From Sphingobium faniae (GTDB lineage: Bacteria > Pseudomonadota > Alphaproteobacteria > Sphingomonadales > Sphingomonadaceae): 64,000 bases of DNA. Shown here in pieces: positions 29,674-39,888 of this stretch (position 1 is the first letter of the stretch; each line of letters starts with the position of its first letter). A program made the position numbers and the translations under genes. The stretch is taken from assembly GCA_900100475.1 (NCBI GenBank), contig FMTU01000008.1, positions 67,984 through 131,983 on the forward strand, in the 5' to 3' direction. Under the pieces are notes generated by a model. That model was not told the DNA's origin. It was given only the letters and a program-made list of their open reading frames with translations, and searched no databases.

Positions 29674-31721
29674 AGGAACGTCTTGGCTGGCCGGCCGCCC
29701 TGTTCGGCATCAAATGCTTTCTGGCGGCGGCGCTCGCGCTCTATATCTCGTTCAGCATCGGGCTGGAGCGACCCTATTGGGCGTTCATCACATCCTTCAT
29801 CGTCGCCCAGCCGATGGCGGGCGCGGTCATATCCAAGGCGGTCTATCGCGTCATGGGCACGCTGGTGGGCGCGGTCGTATCCGTTCTCATCGTGCCCCCG
29901 CTGGTCAACGCGCCCGAACTGCTGACGCTGGCGATCGCGGGCTGGCTCGCCTTTTGCGTGTTCCTGTCGCAACTCGACGGCACGCCGCGATCCTATATGT
30001 TCGTGCTGGCGGGCTATAGCGCCTGCCTGATCGCCTTTCCCGCCTTCGACGCGCCGCAGAGCATCTTCGACCTGGCCTCGTCCCGCGTACAGGAAATCAC
30101 CATCGGCATCCTGTCGGGCAGTCTGGTCCATGCCGCTATCCTGCCCGGATCGGTCGCGACGATGGTGCTCCATCGCGTGGCGGCGATCCTGCGCGATGCC
30201 GAGCGCTGGTCCCGTGACGCCATATCCATCGACCCGGTCGAAGGACTGGCCGAAGAGCGCCGCCGTCTGGCGCAGGACGTGACCGAAGTGCACCATCTTT
30301 CCACGCATCTGCCCTATGACCTGTCGCGCCGGGTGCCGCGCGTGCGGACGGTGCGCGCCTTGCAGGACCAGCTTTCGCTGCTGCTGCCGTTGGGCGCGGC
30401 GGTGGACGATCGCTTGCAGATGATGAAGGCCGCGCGCGGCGGCGATGTCCCCCCAGAGATCGCGGCGTTGATCGCGGATGTTCAGGCATGGCTGGAAAAT
30501 CCGGAAAAGGATCTGGAGCGACGGTCAGCCAGCGCGGCCGCCCTGATCGAACATTGCGCGCAAATGGAGCCGGAACCCGGCGCTGGCATGGATTGGGCCG
30601 ACATGCTGCGCCTCAGCCTGTTTTCACGCCTCGCCGACCTGATCGCGGCGCATCGCGACTGCCGCGACCTTTATGACCAGATGACCAGCTATAGCCGGAC
30701 GCCGGTGAACGCGCGTATCGCCGAGCTGCTGGAAGGACGGCGCGTCCGCGAAGTTCACCGCGATTATGAAGGCGCGCGGCAAGGGGCGTTCAACGCCTTT
30801 ATCACGCTGGTCGTGGGATGCGCGCTGTGGATCGGCAGCGGCTGGAAAGACGGTGCGGGCGCCACGATGCTGGCGGGCATCTTCCTTGCCATCTATTCGT
30901 CGCATGACAATCCCAGGGCGCCGATCAAAGGATGGGTGGCCGGCACGATCGCCGCTTCCATGCTGGGCGCGCTCTACGGCTATGCCATCATGCCCCGGCT
31001 GGACGGCTTCCCGATGCTGATGGCCGCCTTCGCGCCCAGCATCATCCTGCTGGGATCGGCCATGGCGTCGCCGACGCTGGCGGGCTATGTAATGCCGGCA
31101 TTGCTGGGACTGGGCAGCCCGGCGCTGTTGGCGGAAAGCTATGTCGACGATTTTCCTTCCCTCGTGAACGGCAATCTCGCCCAGCTTGTGGGCATCTGGT
31201 TCGCCGCCGTCATGGCGGGGCTGTTGCTGCCGGATGGATTGCAAAGAGCCATTCGCCGCACCATCAGCGCGGGATGGCGCGATATCGCCAACCGCGCCAA
31301 TGTGGCCGGACGGCCCGATGTGCGCGGCTGGATCAACCGGATGCTAGATCGCATCGCCCTGCTGGCTCCCCGGCTGGCGGTGCTGGGCAAGGATGGCGGC
31401 GCGCCCCTCTATGACGCGCTGCGCGATCTTCGCACCGGCATCAGCATCGGAGAGCTACGGCAATTGCGGCTGGACCTGCCGCCGGGCGAGGGTCTGTCGC
31501 TGACCCGCGTGTTGCAGGGCGTGGGCGATTATTATCGCGGCCTCGATCCCGCCGCGCCCGCCCCTGCCCGGCCCGATCTGTTGCAGGACATAGACGGCGC
31601 CATCGCGGAGTTTGCCGCCAATCCCGACCCTGCCGTCCGGCGCGGCGCGATATTGGCGCTGGTCGGCCTGCGCCGAAACCTTTTCGCCGACAGCATCAGT
31701 TACAGGAGGGCCGCCGCATGA
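29670..31721 (+). CDS. FUSC-family (AaeB-like) inner-membrane efflux protein
   Basis: 683-residue inner-membrane protein of the fusaric-acid-resistance/AaeB family. Two hydrophobic bundles are visible, about residues 10-165 (starting FGIKCFLAAALALYISFSIG) and about 370-520, separated and followed by soluble regions. AaeB exports hydroxylated aromatic acids with its adaptor AaeA. The ATG overlaps the marR stop (ATGA) and the stop overlaps the DUF1656 gene in the same way, so expression is coupled. Substrate of this copy is inferred, not shown. Confidence 0.9.
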   Translation: MKERLGWPAALFGIKCFLAAALALYISFSIGLERPYWAFITSFIVAQPMAGAVISKAVYRVMGTLVGAVVSVLIVPPLVNAPELLTLAIAGWLAFCVFLSQLDGTPRSYMFVLAGYSACLIAFPAFDAPQSIFDLASSRVQEITIGILSGSLVHAAILPGSVATMVLHRVAAILRDAERWSRDAISIDPVEGLAEERRRLAQDVTEVHHLSTHLPYDLSRRVPRVRTVRALQDQLSLLLPLGAAVDDRLQMMKAARGGDVPPEIAALIADVQAWLENPEKDLERRSASAAALIEHCAQMEPEPGAGMDWADMLRLSLFSRLADLIAAHRDCRDLYDQMTSYSRTPVNARIAELLEGRRVREVHRDYEGARQGAFNAFITLVVGCALWIGSGWKDGAGATMLAGIFLAIYSSHDNPRAPIKGWVAGTIAASMLGALYGYAIMPRLDGFPMLMAAFAPSIILLGSAMASPTLAGYVMPALLGLGSPALLAESYVDDFPSLVNGNLAQLVGIWFAAVMAGLLLPDGLQRAIRRTISAGWRDIANRANVAGRPDVRGWINRMLDRIALLAPRLAVLGKDGGAPLYDALRDLRTGISIGELRQLRLDLPPGEGLSLTRVLQGVGDYYRGLDPAAPAPARPDLLQDIDGAIAEFAANPDPAVRRGAILALVGLRRNLFADSISYRRAAA

Positions 31722-31933
31722 CCGGGGAAGTCGCCCTCGGGGGCGTCTATGTGCCTACGCTGCTGCTGCTGGCGATCTTTGCCCTGCTGCTTAGTTGGGG
31801 GGTGACGCGCCTCATCCACGCATTCGGCCTGTATCGCTTCGTCGCCTTTCGCGCGCTGGTCGACCTCAGCCTCTTCGTGTTGCTGCTCGGCCTGCTCGCC
31901 GTCCTTGTTCCCCTCCTTGGAATCCGCCTATGA
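31718..31933 (+). CDS. DUF1656 membrane protein (AaeX-like)
   Basis: 71-residue protein with two predicted transmembrane segments (PTLLLLAIFALLLSWGV and a second run ending LLAVLVPLLGI). It matches DUF1656, the AaeX family that nearly always sits between FUSC and HlyD genes; its own role is unknown. Four-base ATGA overlaps occur at both ends. Confidence 0.88.
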   Translation: MTGEVALGGVYVPTLLLLAIFALLLSWGVTRLIHAFGLYRFVAFRALVDLSLFVLLLGLLAVLVPLLGIRL

Positions 31934-32832
31934 ACCGTTATCTCGCGCCGTTGCTGCGAAGCGTCGCCACCATCGTCATCGTAATCGCCGCCATCGCGAT
32001 CGCGATCTGGATGTGGAATCATTATGAGCGCAGTCCCTGGACCCGCGACGGACGCGTGCGCGCCGATGTGGTGCGGGTGACGCCGGACATAGGCGGCCTC
32101 GTGACCTCGGTCGCGGTGCGCGACAACCAGCAGGTGCAGGAAGGCGACGTGCTCTTCGTGATCGACCGGCCCCGCTACGAACTGGCGCTGAAACAGGCGG
32201 CCGCGCGGGTCGAAAGCGCGCAGGCGACGCTGGGACAGGCAAGGCGGGAAGCGCGGCGCGACCTGGCGCTCGGCGATCTGGTCGCGGAAGAGGCGCATGA
32301 ACAGAATGTCGCGCGCGTGGCGACCGCGCAGGCGGCGCTGGCCGAAGCGATCACGGCGCGCGACGGCGCGGCGCTGGACCTCAAGCGCACGCGGGTGGTC
32401 GCCTCGGTCAACGGCACTGTCACCAATCTGGATCTGCATCAGGGCGACTATGTGGCGGCGGGCAAGCAGGCGATGGCGCTGATCGACAAGGACAGCCTGC
32501 GCGTCGAGGGCTATTTCGAGGAGACCAAGCTGCCGCTGATCTGCCTGGGCGCGCCGGTGACGGTGCGGATGATGGGCGAGGAGCAGGATCTGCACGGGCG
32601 GGTCGAAAGCATCGCTTATGGCATCAACGACCAGACCCGGTCGGATGCAGGCAATCTGCTGCCCAATGTGCAGCCGACTTTCTCCTGGGTGCGGCTGGCC
32701 CAGCGCATCCCGGTGCGGGTGAAACTGACGAAGGTGCCCGCCGACATCAGCCTCATCACCGGCCGGACCGCGACCGTGACCGTGGAGCCCAAGGCGAAGG
32801 ATGCGAAGCCGGGAACCTGCCGCCATGCATAA
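31930..32832 (+). CDS. HlyD-family periplasmic adaptor (AaeA-like)
   Basis: 300-residue membrane-fusion protein: one N-terminal transmembrane helix (about 12-30), a first lipoyl half (VRVTPDIGGLVTSVAVRDNQ, then QEGDVLFVIDRPRYELALKQ), a coiled coil of Ala/Arg/Glu repeats, and the second lipoyl half (VVASVNGTVTNLDLHQGDYV). It should bridge the FUSC pump to an outer-membrane channel. The start overlaps the DUF1656 stop by 4 bases and the end overlaps the channel gene by 8. Confidence 0.92.
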   Translation: MNRYLAPLLRSVATIVIVIAAIAIAIWMWNHYERSPWTRDGRVRADVVRVTPDIGGLVTSVAVRDNQQVQEGDVLFVIDRPRYELALKQAAARVESAQATLGQARREARRDLALGDLVAEEAHEQNVARVATAQAALAEAITARDGAALDLKRTRVVASVNGTVTNLDLHQGDYVAAGKQAMALIDKDSLRVEGYFEETKLPLICLGAPVTVRMMGEEQDLHGRVESIAYGINDQTRSDAGNLLPNVQPTFSWVRLAQRIPVRVKLTKVPADISLITGRTATVTVEPKAKDAKPGTCRHA

Positions 32833-34225
32833 GGGCCTGTTCGCGCCGCTGTTCGCGCTGACGCTGGCGGCCTGCGCGACGGCGGGACCGGACTATCGCC
32901 CGCCTGAAAGATCGGCGGCGACGGCGCCCTCCGCGCAAGGAGCGTTCCATGCGGCGGACAGCGCCATGATGAGCGATGCGCCGTTGCCGGAACATTGGTG
33001 GCGGCTCTATGACGACCCGCAACTGGATGCGCTGGTGGAACAGGCGCTGACGGCCAATGCCGACCTGCGCGTGGCGGACGCCAATCTGACGCGGGCGCAG
33101 GCCGTGCTGCGCGAAGCACAGGCCGGACGCACGATCAGCACCACGGTGGAGGGCGGCGCGAGCCTGTCGCGGCCTTCGGGCACGGGGGAAAGCCTGCCGG
33201 GCGTGGTCGGCTATGATCTGGGCCTCAGCGCCTCCTATACACTTGACCTTAATGGCAAGGTCCGCCGCGCGATCGAGGCGAGCGGCGCGGACGTGGAAGC
33301 CAGCGCCGCCGCGCGCGACGCCGTGCGGGTGAGCGTCGCGGCGGCGGTGGCGCGGGCCTATGCGCAGATATGCGCGGCCAATTATTCGCTGGGCGTCAAC
33401 CGGCGCGTGGTGGCCTTGCAGCGCGATACGGCGGACGCCACGCAGCGGCTGTTTCGGGGCGGACGAGGCACGGCTTTCGACGTCAGCCGCGCCGAATCGG
33501 CGGTGGAAAGCAGCGCGGCGGCGCTTCCCGCCTTCGACGCGCAGCGGCAGAACGGGCTTTACCTGCTGGCGACGCTGCTGGGCCGTTCACCCGGCGATTA
33601 TCCGGCGGAGGTGGCGGGATGCGCCGCCCTCCCGGCGCTGGGCCAGGCGCTGCCAACGGGCGACGGGGCCGCGCTGATCCGGCGGCGGCCCGACATCCGG
33701 CAGGCCGAGCGCGCCATCGCCGGCGACACGGCACGGCTGGGGGTGGCGATGGCGGACCTCTATCCGCATGTCAGCATCGGCGGATCGCTGGACCTGTCGG
33801 GGCCGCTCAAGGATTTCGGCGGCGGCACCTCCTTCGGCATGAGCCTTGGCCCGCTGCTGTCATGGAGTTTTCCCAACCGGCCCGTCGTACGCGCGCGGAT
33901 TGATCAGGCCGACGCGCAGGTAAAGGCCGACCTCGCCCGTTTCGACGCGACCGTGCTGGAGGCGTTGCGGCAGGCGGAAACGGCGCTGGAAACCTATCGC
34001 CGGGATGCCGAGCGCGCGGCGGCGCTCGATGCGGCGCGGGATAGCGCGGCGGTATCGGCGGGGCAGGCGCAACGGTTGTTCCGTTTCGGGCGCGGCGATT
34101 TCCTGTCCCTGCTGGACGCCCAGCGCAGCCTCGCCAGCGCGGAAGCAGCGGCGGCGGCGGCCCGCTCGCAACTGCTGCCGGACCAGATCGCCATCTTCCT
34201 GGCGCTGGGCGGCGGCTGGGAGTGA
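32825..34225 (+). CDS. NodT-family outer-membrane efflux lipoprotein
   Basis: TolC-like channel of the NodT/OprM type, 466 residues. The signal peptide ends in lipobox LAAC with Cys17. Two copies of the outer-membrane-efflux repeat are visible, with typical PLPEHWWRLYDDPQLDALVE near the start and RRRPDIRQAERAIAGDTARL in the middle. Having this gene in the operon gives a complete three-layer exporter; E. coli aaeXAB lacks its own channel gene. Confidence 0.92.
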   Translation: MHKGLFAPLFALTLAACATAGPDYRPPERSAATAPSAQGAFHAADSAMMSDAPLPEHWWRLYDDPQLDALVEQALTANADLRVADANLTRAQAVLREAQAGRTISTTVEGGASLSRPSGTGESLPGVVGYDLGLSASYTLDLNGKVRRAIEASGADVEASAAARDAVRVSVAAAVARAYAQICAANYSLGVNRRVVALQRDTADATQRLFRGGRGTAFDVSRAESAVESSAAALPAFDAQRQNGLYLLATLLGRSPGDYPAEVAGCAALPALGQALPTGDGAALIRRRPDIRQAERAIAGDTARLGVAMADLYPHVSIGGSLDLSGPLKDFGGGTSFGMSLGPLLSWSFPNRPVVRARIDQADAQVKADLARFDATVLEALRQAETALETYRRDAERAAALDAARDSAAVSAGQAQRLFRFGRGDFLSLLDAQRSLASAEAAAAAARSQLLPDQIAIFLALGGGWE

Positions 34226-34240
34226 GGTGGCGGGCCGCGA

Positions 34241-35059
34241 TCACATGATCGCCGCTGCGCCACATTCATGCTCCGTCTCGCGCGGATAAGGCTTGCCACA
34301 GGCGCGGCAGGCGATGTGATCGCCGGGCCTTAGCCCATGGCCCACCGCCACGCGCTCGTCGAAGACATAGCAGTCGCCCTGCCAGCGGCTTTCGCTTTCC
34401 GGCATCTCCTCCAGATAGCGCAGGATGCCGCCGCGCAGATGATAGACCTCATCGAACCCGCGCGCCTTCACCAGCGCCGTCGATTTTTCGCACCGTATGC
34501 CCCCGGTGCAGAACATCGCGATCTTCGGTTCGCGGCCTTCGTCCCGCAACGCCTGCGCAAATTCGTCGAACCATGCCGGGAAATCGCGGAAGGACCGGGT
34601 GCCCGGATCAATCGCCCGCTCGAAAGTGCCGCAGGCGACTTCATAGGCGTTGCGCGTGTCGATCACGACCGTATCGGGATCGGCGATCAGCGCATTCCAT
34701 GCCGCAGGATCGAGATAAGCGCCCGCCCGCCTCGCCGGATCAAGATCGCCCGCGCCCAGCGTCACGATCTCCGCCTTCACCTTGATCTTCATGCGGGCAA
34801 AGGGAGCGTCCCGCGCCGTCGCATATTTGACGTCAAGGTCCTCACACCCCGGCAAGGCGCGGATATGCGCGACCAGGGCGGCGATGGCGTTCGCGCTGCC
34901 CGCGACGGTGCCGTTGATCCCCTCGTGCGCGAGGATCAGCGTGCCGCAGACGCGCAGATCCTCGGCAAGGGCGCGCAGCTCCTCCGCCAAAGCCTGCGGA
35001 TCGGGAAAGGGCGCGAAGCGGTAGAGCGCGGCGAGGGTATAGGGAGCGGCTTCGTCCAT
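34241..35059 (-). CDS. trhO: tRNA uridine(34) hydroxylase TrhO (rhodanese family)
   Basis: 272-residue YceA-type protein that hydroxylates U34 of certain tRNAs. An N-terminal ferredoxin-like part (CGTLILAHEGINGTVAG) is followed by a rhodanese domain (VVIDTRNAYEVACGTF) with catalytic loop FCTGGIRCEKSTA (Cys about 184). The C-terminus has a Cys-rich end, HIACRACGKPYPRETEHECG, that could bind zinc. It converges on the efflux operon with 15 bases between stops. Confidence 0.92.
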   Translation of the reverse strand: MDEAAPYTLAALYRFAPFPDPQALAEELRALAEDLRVCGTLILAHEGINGTVAGSANAIAALVAHIRALPGCEDLDVKYATARDAPFARMKIKVKAEIVTLGAGDLDPARRAGAYLDPAAWNALIADPDTVVIDTRNAYEVACGTFERAIDPGTRSFRDFPAWFDEFAQALRDEGREPKIAMFCTGGIRCEKSTALVKARGFDEVYHLRGGILRYLEEMPESESRWQGDCYVFDERVAVGHGLRPGDHIACRACGKPYPRETEHECGAAAIM

Positions 35060-35123
35060 GGCGCGCCTATAGGGCTTTCATCGCCCTCTTGAAAGCGGGC
35101 GCGGCAGGGCGCATAGGCGCTTC

Positions 35124-35783
35124 ATGGTTCCCCTTTCGTTCGCCGGTCATGATTTTCTGGCATTGCCGGAAGCGGCGCTGTTCTGGCCCGCGCATGGCGC
35201 GCTGCTGGTTGCCGACCTGCATTTCGAAAAGGCGAGCTGGTATGCGCGCTTCGGCCAGTTCCTGCCGCCGCATGACAGCCACGCCACGCTGGATCTGATC
35301 GAAAGGCTGGTGGAGCGGACCGGAGCAAGAGCGCTATGGTCGCTGGGGGACAGTTTCCACGATGCCGATGGCGCGGCGCGCCTGGATGCGGATGCGCGAA
35401 GGCGGCTGGCAGCGCTGACGATGCGGCTCGACTGGCTGTGGATCACGGGCAACCACGATGCGGGCATGGCGCTGATGCCCGGCGGACGCAGGCTGGTCGA
35501 GGCGGAGGTGGAAGGCGTCCTCCTGCGCCACGAAGCGGTCGCGGATGATAACCGGCCGGAAATTTCGGGCCATTTCCACCCCAAGCTGCGCCTGTCGCTG
35601 CGAGGCCGTCATGTGTCCCGCCGCTGCTTCGTGGAGTCGCGAAGCAAGCTGATTCTCCCCGCTCTGGGCAGCCTGACCGGCGGGCTGGATGCCTGTCATG
35701 GCGAAATCCGGCGCGCCGTGGGGCCGGGCGCGACCGCCATGGTGCCCCTGTCCGACCGATTGCTCCGCTTTCCGCTCCCGTAA
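35124..35783 (+). CDS. pdeM: Ligase-associated DNA damage response endonuclease PdeM
   Basis: 219-residue calcineurin-type metallophosphoesterase: VADLHFEKASWYARF (Asp31, His33), SLGDSFHD (Asp77), ITGNHDAG (Asn110, His111, Asp112) and ISGHFHPKLRL. This set matches PdeM, normally grouped with an ATP-dependent DNA ligase, an Lhr-type helicase and an exonuclease. None of those partners is adjacent here, so the DNA-repair role is inferred from the family only. Confidence 0.82.
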   Translation: MVPLSFAGHDFLALPEAALFWPAHGALLVADLHFEKASWYARFGQFLPPHDSHATLDLIERLVERTGARALWSLGDSFHDADGAARLDADARRRLAALTMRLDWLWITGNHDAGMALMPGGRRLVEAEVEGVLLRHEAVADDNRPEISGHFHPKLRLSLRGRHVSRRCFVESRSKLILPALGSLTGGLDACHGEIRRAVGPGATAMVPLSDRLLRFPLP

Positions 35784-35886
35784 GAAGCCGCTACGGAAAC
35801 GCGAATTTAACATGTGGCTGCTAGGCAACATGTCATGCGAATCAACATAGGCAAGCCGCAAAAAGCCACGGAAAAGCAGGGGTCTA

Positions 35887-35915
35887 TTGCTTTCGATACA
35901 CTGTGGCAGCATAAT
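35887..35915 (+). promoter_or_regulatory. Sigma-70-type promoter for the second TonB receptor
   Basis: TTGCTT (35887-35892) and CATAAT (35910-35915) are separated by 17 bases, within an AT-richer stretch upstream of the receptor ATG at 35970. The spacing is ideal; the match to consensus is moderate. Confidence 0.45.
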
Positions 35916-35969
35916 CGCCACCATCCTGACATGAATAAAATCGTGCAGGACAGGAGAGGACCGACCATC

Positions 35970-38771
35970 ATGAAACAATATGGCCTTTGGCTGTCATCCG
36001 CCGGCGTGATCGCGCTGGTGGCCGCGATCCCCTTTGCCCATGCGCAGGAACAGACGGCGCCGCAAGCCGCTGCCGAACAGGACGGCGCCGATATCATCGT
36101 CACCGCGACCCGGCGCGCCAGCCCCTTGTCGGATGTGCCCATCGCCGTGTCGGCCGTGACCGCGCAGGCGATGCAGAACAGCGGCGCGACCGACATACGC
36201 GCGCTCAACCAGCTTGCGCCCTCGATGCTGATTTCATCGACGGGATCGGAAGCCAACGCCTCCGCCCGCATCCGCGGCATCGGCACGGTGGGCGACAATC
36301 CGGGCCTGGAAAGCTCGGTCGCCGTGTTCATCGACGGGGTCTACCGCTCGCGCACCGGCGCGGGCCTCACCGATCTGGGCGAGATCGAGCGCGTCGAAGT
36401 GCTGCGCGGGCCGCAGGGCACGTTGTTCGGCCGCAACGCGTCGGCAGGCCTCATCAACATCATCAGCAAGGCGCCGGAATTCACGCTGGGCGGCAAGGCC
36501 GAAATCACCTACGGCAATTACGACTATTGGCGTCTGGCGGGCCGCATCACCGGGCCGGTAAGCGATTCCATCGCACTCGCGCTCGACGGCGTCTGGTCGA
36601 AGCGCGACGGTTTCTACAAGCTGGTCGACGCGGCCGGGAACAAGGTCGGCGACACCAATGACCGCGACCGCTATTTCCTGCGCGGACAGGCGCTGATCGA
36701 GCCGAATGACGCGCTCTCCATCCGTCTGATCGGCGACTACACCAACCGCGATGAAAGCTGCTGCGGCGCGGCCACTATCGAAATGCGCGAGCGGGTGCCG
36801 ACGGCGGAAGGAGGCTATACCACCGCCGATTTCAACCGCATCGCCGCCATCATGCAGGGGCAGGGCGCGGTTTTCCACGACGATCCCTATGACCGCAGGC
36901 TGACGATCAACGAGGATCGCAACTATGTCAGCAAGCTCAAGGACTGGGGCGTTTCGGGCGAGATCAACTATGATTTCGGCGGCGCGAAGCTGACCAGCAT
37001 CACCGCCTATCGCGACTATAAGTCGAAGGACTATGGCGATTACGACTATAGCGCCGCCGACCTGCTCTATCGTGATCCGGGCACCTTCCGCCAGTTCAAG
37101 ACCTTCACGCAGGAATTGCGCTTGCAGGGGTCGGCCTTCAACGACCGGCTCGACTGGCTGGTCGGCGGCTATTATGCGAATGAAAAGCTGACCTTGCAGG
37201 ATAATATCCGCTTCGGCGCGGACTATGGCCGTTTCGCCGCCTGCCGCCTGATGGCGGGCGCGAGTGCAACCAGCAACCTGACGCAGGCGCAGTTGGCGGC
37301 GTGCGGAAGCGGACTCGCCACCGCGCCGCTGATCGCGGGGACGCAGGCTCAACTCAATGCGGGACTGACCAACGCCTTCATCAATGCGGGCATGGACCCC
37401 GGTATGGCGGCGGGGCAGGCGGGCGCGATTTCGACCGGCCTCGGCAACGGCCTGAGCGCACTGGCCGCCATCCCGGAAGGGACAGGGGACGTCGCCTCGC
37501 GCTATTATCAGAAGAGCCGGAACTGGGCGCTTTTCACCCATAATATCGTCCATATCACCCCGCAGCTCGATCTGACGCTGGGCTTGCGCTACACGCATGA
37601 AAGCAAGCGTTTCTCGGCGGACTTCAACAACAATAACGCGACCTGCGCGGCTTTGCAGGCTTCGGGGCTGCGCGACATCGCGATCAATCCGCAACTGGGC
37701 AGCGCGGCGGCGCTGGCGGGCGGCATATTGACGCTGGGGTGCCTTGGCAACGGGTCCACCGGCCTCAATGCGCTGGACCTGCATGACCGGATCAGCGACG
37801 GCGAGTTTTCCGGCACCGCCGTGCTGTCGTGGAAGCCGGTCGACGAACTGCTGCTCTATGGCAGCTATTCGCGCGGCTACAAGGCGGGCGGCTATAATCT
37901 GGACCGTTTCCAATTGGGTTCGACCGGCCTCAACCCGGTTCCGGCGGTCTTTTCGCCGCGCAGCAATGCGGACGTGACCTCGCTACGCTTCGCGGCGGAG
38001 AAGGTGGACGCGTTCGAGGTGGGTCTCAAATACCGCCAGCCCAAATGGAGCGCGAACATCGCCGCCTTCCGGCAGGAGTTCAAGAATTTCCAGTTGAACA
38101 CCTTCAACGGCACCAGCTTCATCGTCCAGAATATCAATGGTTGCGACGGGGCGCTTTCCGCCGCGCGCACCTGCGCCAGGGACGACGTGTCGCCGGGCCT
38201 GATCAGCCAGGGCGTGGAACTGGAGCTGACGGCGACACCGGCGCGCAATTTCCGCGTGTCGGGCGGCATGACCTATGCCCGCGCGAAGTTCGCCAACCGC
38301 CTGGTCGGCAGCAGCGACGGCAGCGTGCCGCTCGATCCCGCGCTGTTCCTGTTGCCCGGCGCGATCAATTCGCAGGCGCCCGAACTGGTGACGACCGCCA
38401 GCGCCGCGTGGACGCCGGACATCGGTTCCAACGGGCTGTCGGCGCTCTTCTATGTCGATGCCCGCATGACCGGCGATTTCAATACCGGGTCGGACCTGTT
38501 CCCCGAAAAGAGGCAGGACGGCTTTTCGGTCGTGAACGCCCGCATCGGCCTGCGCGGACCGGAGCAGAAATGGGCGATCGAATTCTGGGGCCAGAATATC
38601 TTCAACGAGAAATATACGCAGGTGGCCTTCAGCAGCCCGCTCCAGTCGAGCAGCCCGGCGACATCGACGACCGGCCAGTTCGCGGCGGGCGCACCGATGG
38701 CGAACCAGCTCATCTCCGCCTATCTGGCGGAACCGCGCACTTACGGCATCACCCTGCGCGGGTCTTTCTAA
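35970..38771 (+). CDS. TonB-dependent receptor
   Basis: 933-residue outer-membrane receptor. The signal peptide ends near AIPFAHAQ, then comes the TonB box region GADIIVTATRRASPLSDVPI, the plug (RIRGIGTVGDNPGLESSVAV, then VEVLRGPQGTLFGRNASAG) and a barrel ending in Phe. A long loop (about residues 415-500) rich in Ala/Gly/Thr may be extracellular. AGGAGAGGA precedes the ATG. This plug subtype (TATRR...DVPI) is common in sphingomonad receptors near catabolic genes; the ligand is unknown. Confidence 0.92.
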   Translation: MKQYGLWLSSAGVIALVAAIPFAHAQEQTAPQAAAEQDGADIIVTATRRASPLSDVPIAVSAVTAQAMQNSGATDIRALNQLAPSMLISSTGSEANASARIRGIGTVGDNPGLESSVAVFIDGVYRSRTGAGLTDLGEIERVEVLRGPQGTLFGRNASAGLINIISKAPEFTLGGKAEITYGNYDYWRLAGRITGPVSDSIALALDGVWSKRDGFYKLVDAAGNKVGDTNDRDRYFLRGQALIEPNDALSIRLIGDYTNRDESCCGAATIEMRERVPTAEGGYTTADFNRIAAIMQGQGAVFHDDPYDRRLTINEDRNYVSKLKDWGVSGEINYDFGGAKLTSITAYRDYKSKDYGDYDYSAADLLYRDPGTFRQFKTFTQELRLQGSAFNDRLDWLVGGYYANEKLTLQDNIRFGADYGRFAACRLMAGASATSNLTQAQLAACGSGLATAPLIAGTQAQLNAGLTNAFINAGMDPGMAAGQAGAISTGLGNGLSALAAIPEGTGDVASRYYQKSRNWALFTHNIVHITPQLDLTLGLRYTHESKRFSADFNNNNATCAALQASGLRDIAINPQLGSAAALAGGILTLGCLGNGSTGLNALDLHDRISDGEFSGTAVLSWKPVDELLLYGSYSRGYKAGGYNLDRFQLGSTGLNPVPAVFSPRSNADVTSLRFAAEKVDAFEVGLKYRQPKWSANIAAFRQEFKNFQLNTFNGTSFIVQNINGCDGALSAARTCARDDVSPGLISQGVELELTATPARNFRVSGGMTYARAKFANRLVGSSDGSVPLDPALFLLPGAINSQAPELVTTASAAWTPDIGSNGLSALFYVDARMTGDFNTGSDLFPEKRQDGFSVVNARIGLRGPEQKWAIEFWGQNIFNEKYTQVAFSSPLQSSSPATSTTGQFAAGAPMANQLISAYLAEPRTYGITLRGSF

Positions 38772-38782
38772 GTCGGGGGTCC

Positions 38783-39771
<989 letters not shown>

Positions 39772-39888
39772 TTACAGCTTCGCGCCCTGAAAATACAATT
39801 TGCGACAAATCTTCCTTTGCCCTGCCAGAGATTTGCGACAACTGGCCGCTAGGAGACCCATGTCGAGGGTCTGTTCCGGGGGTTTTCC

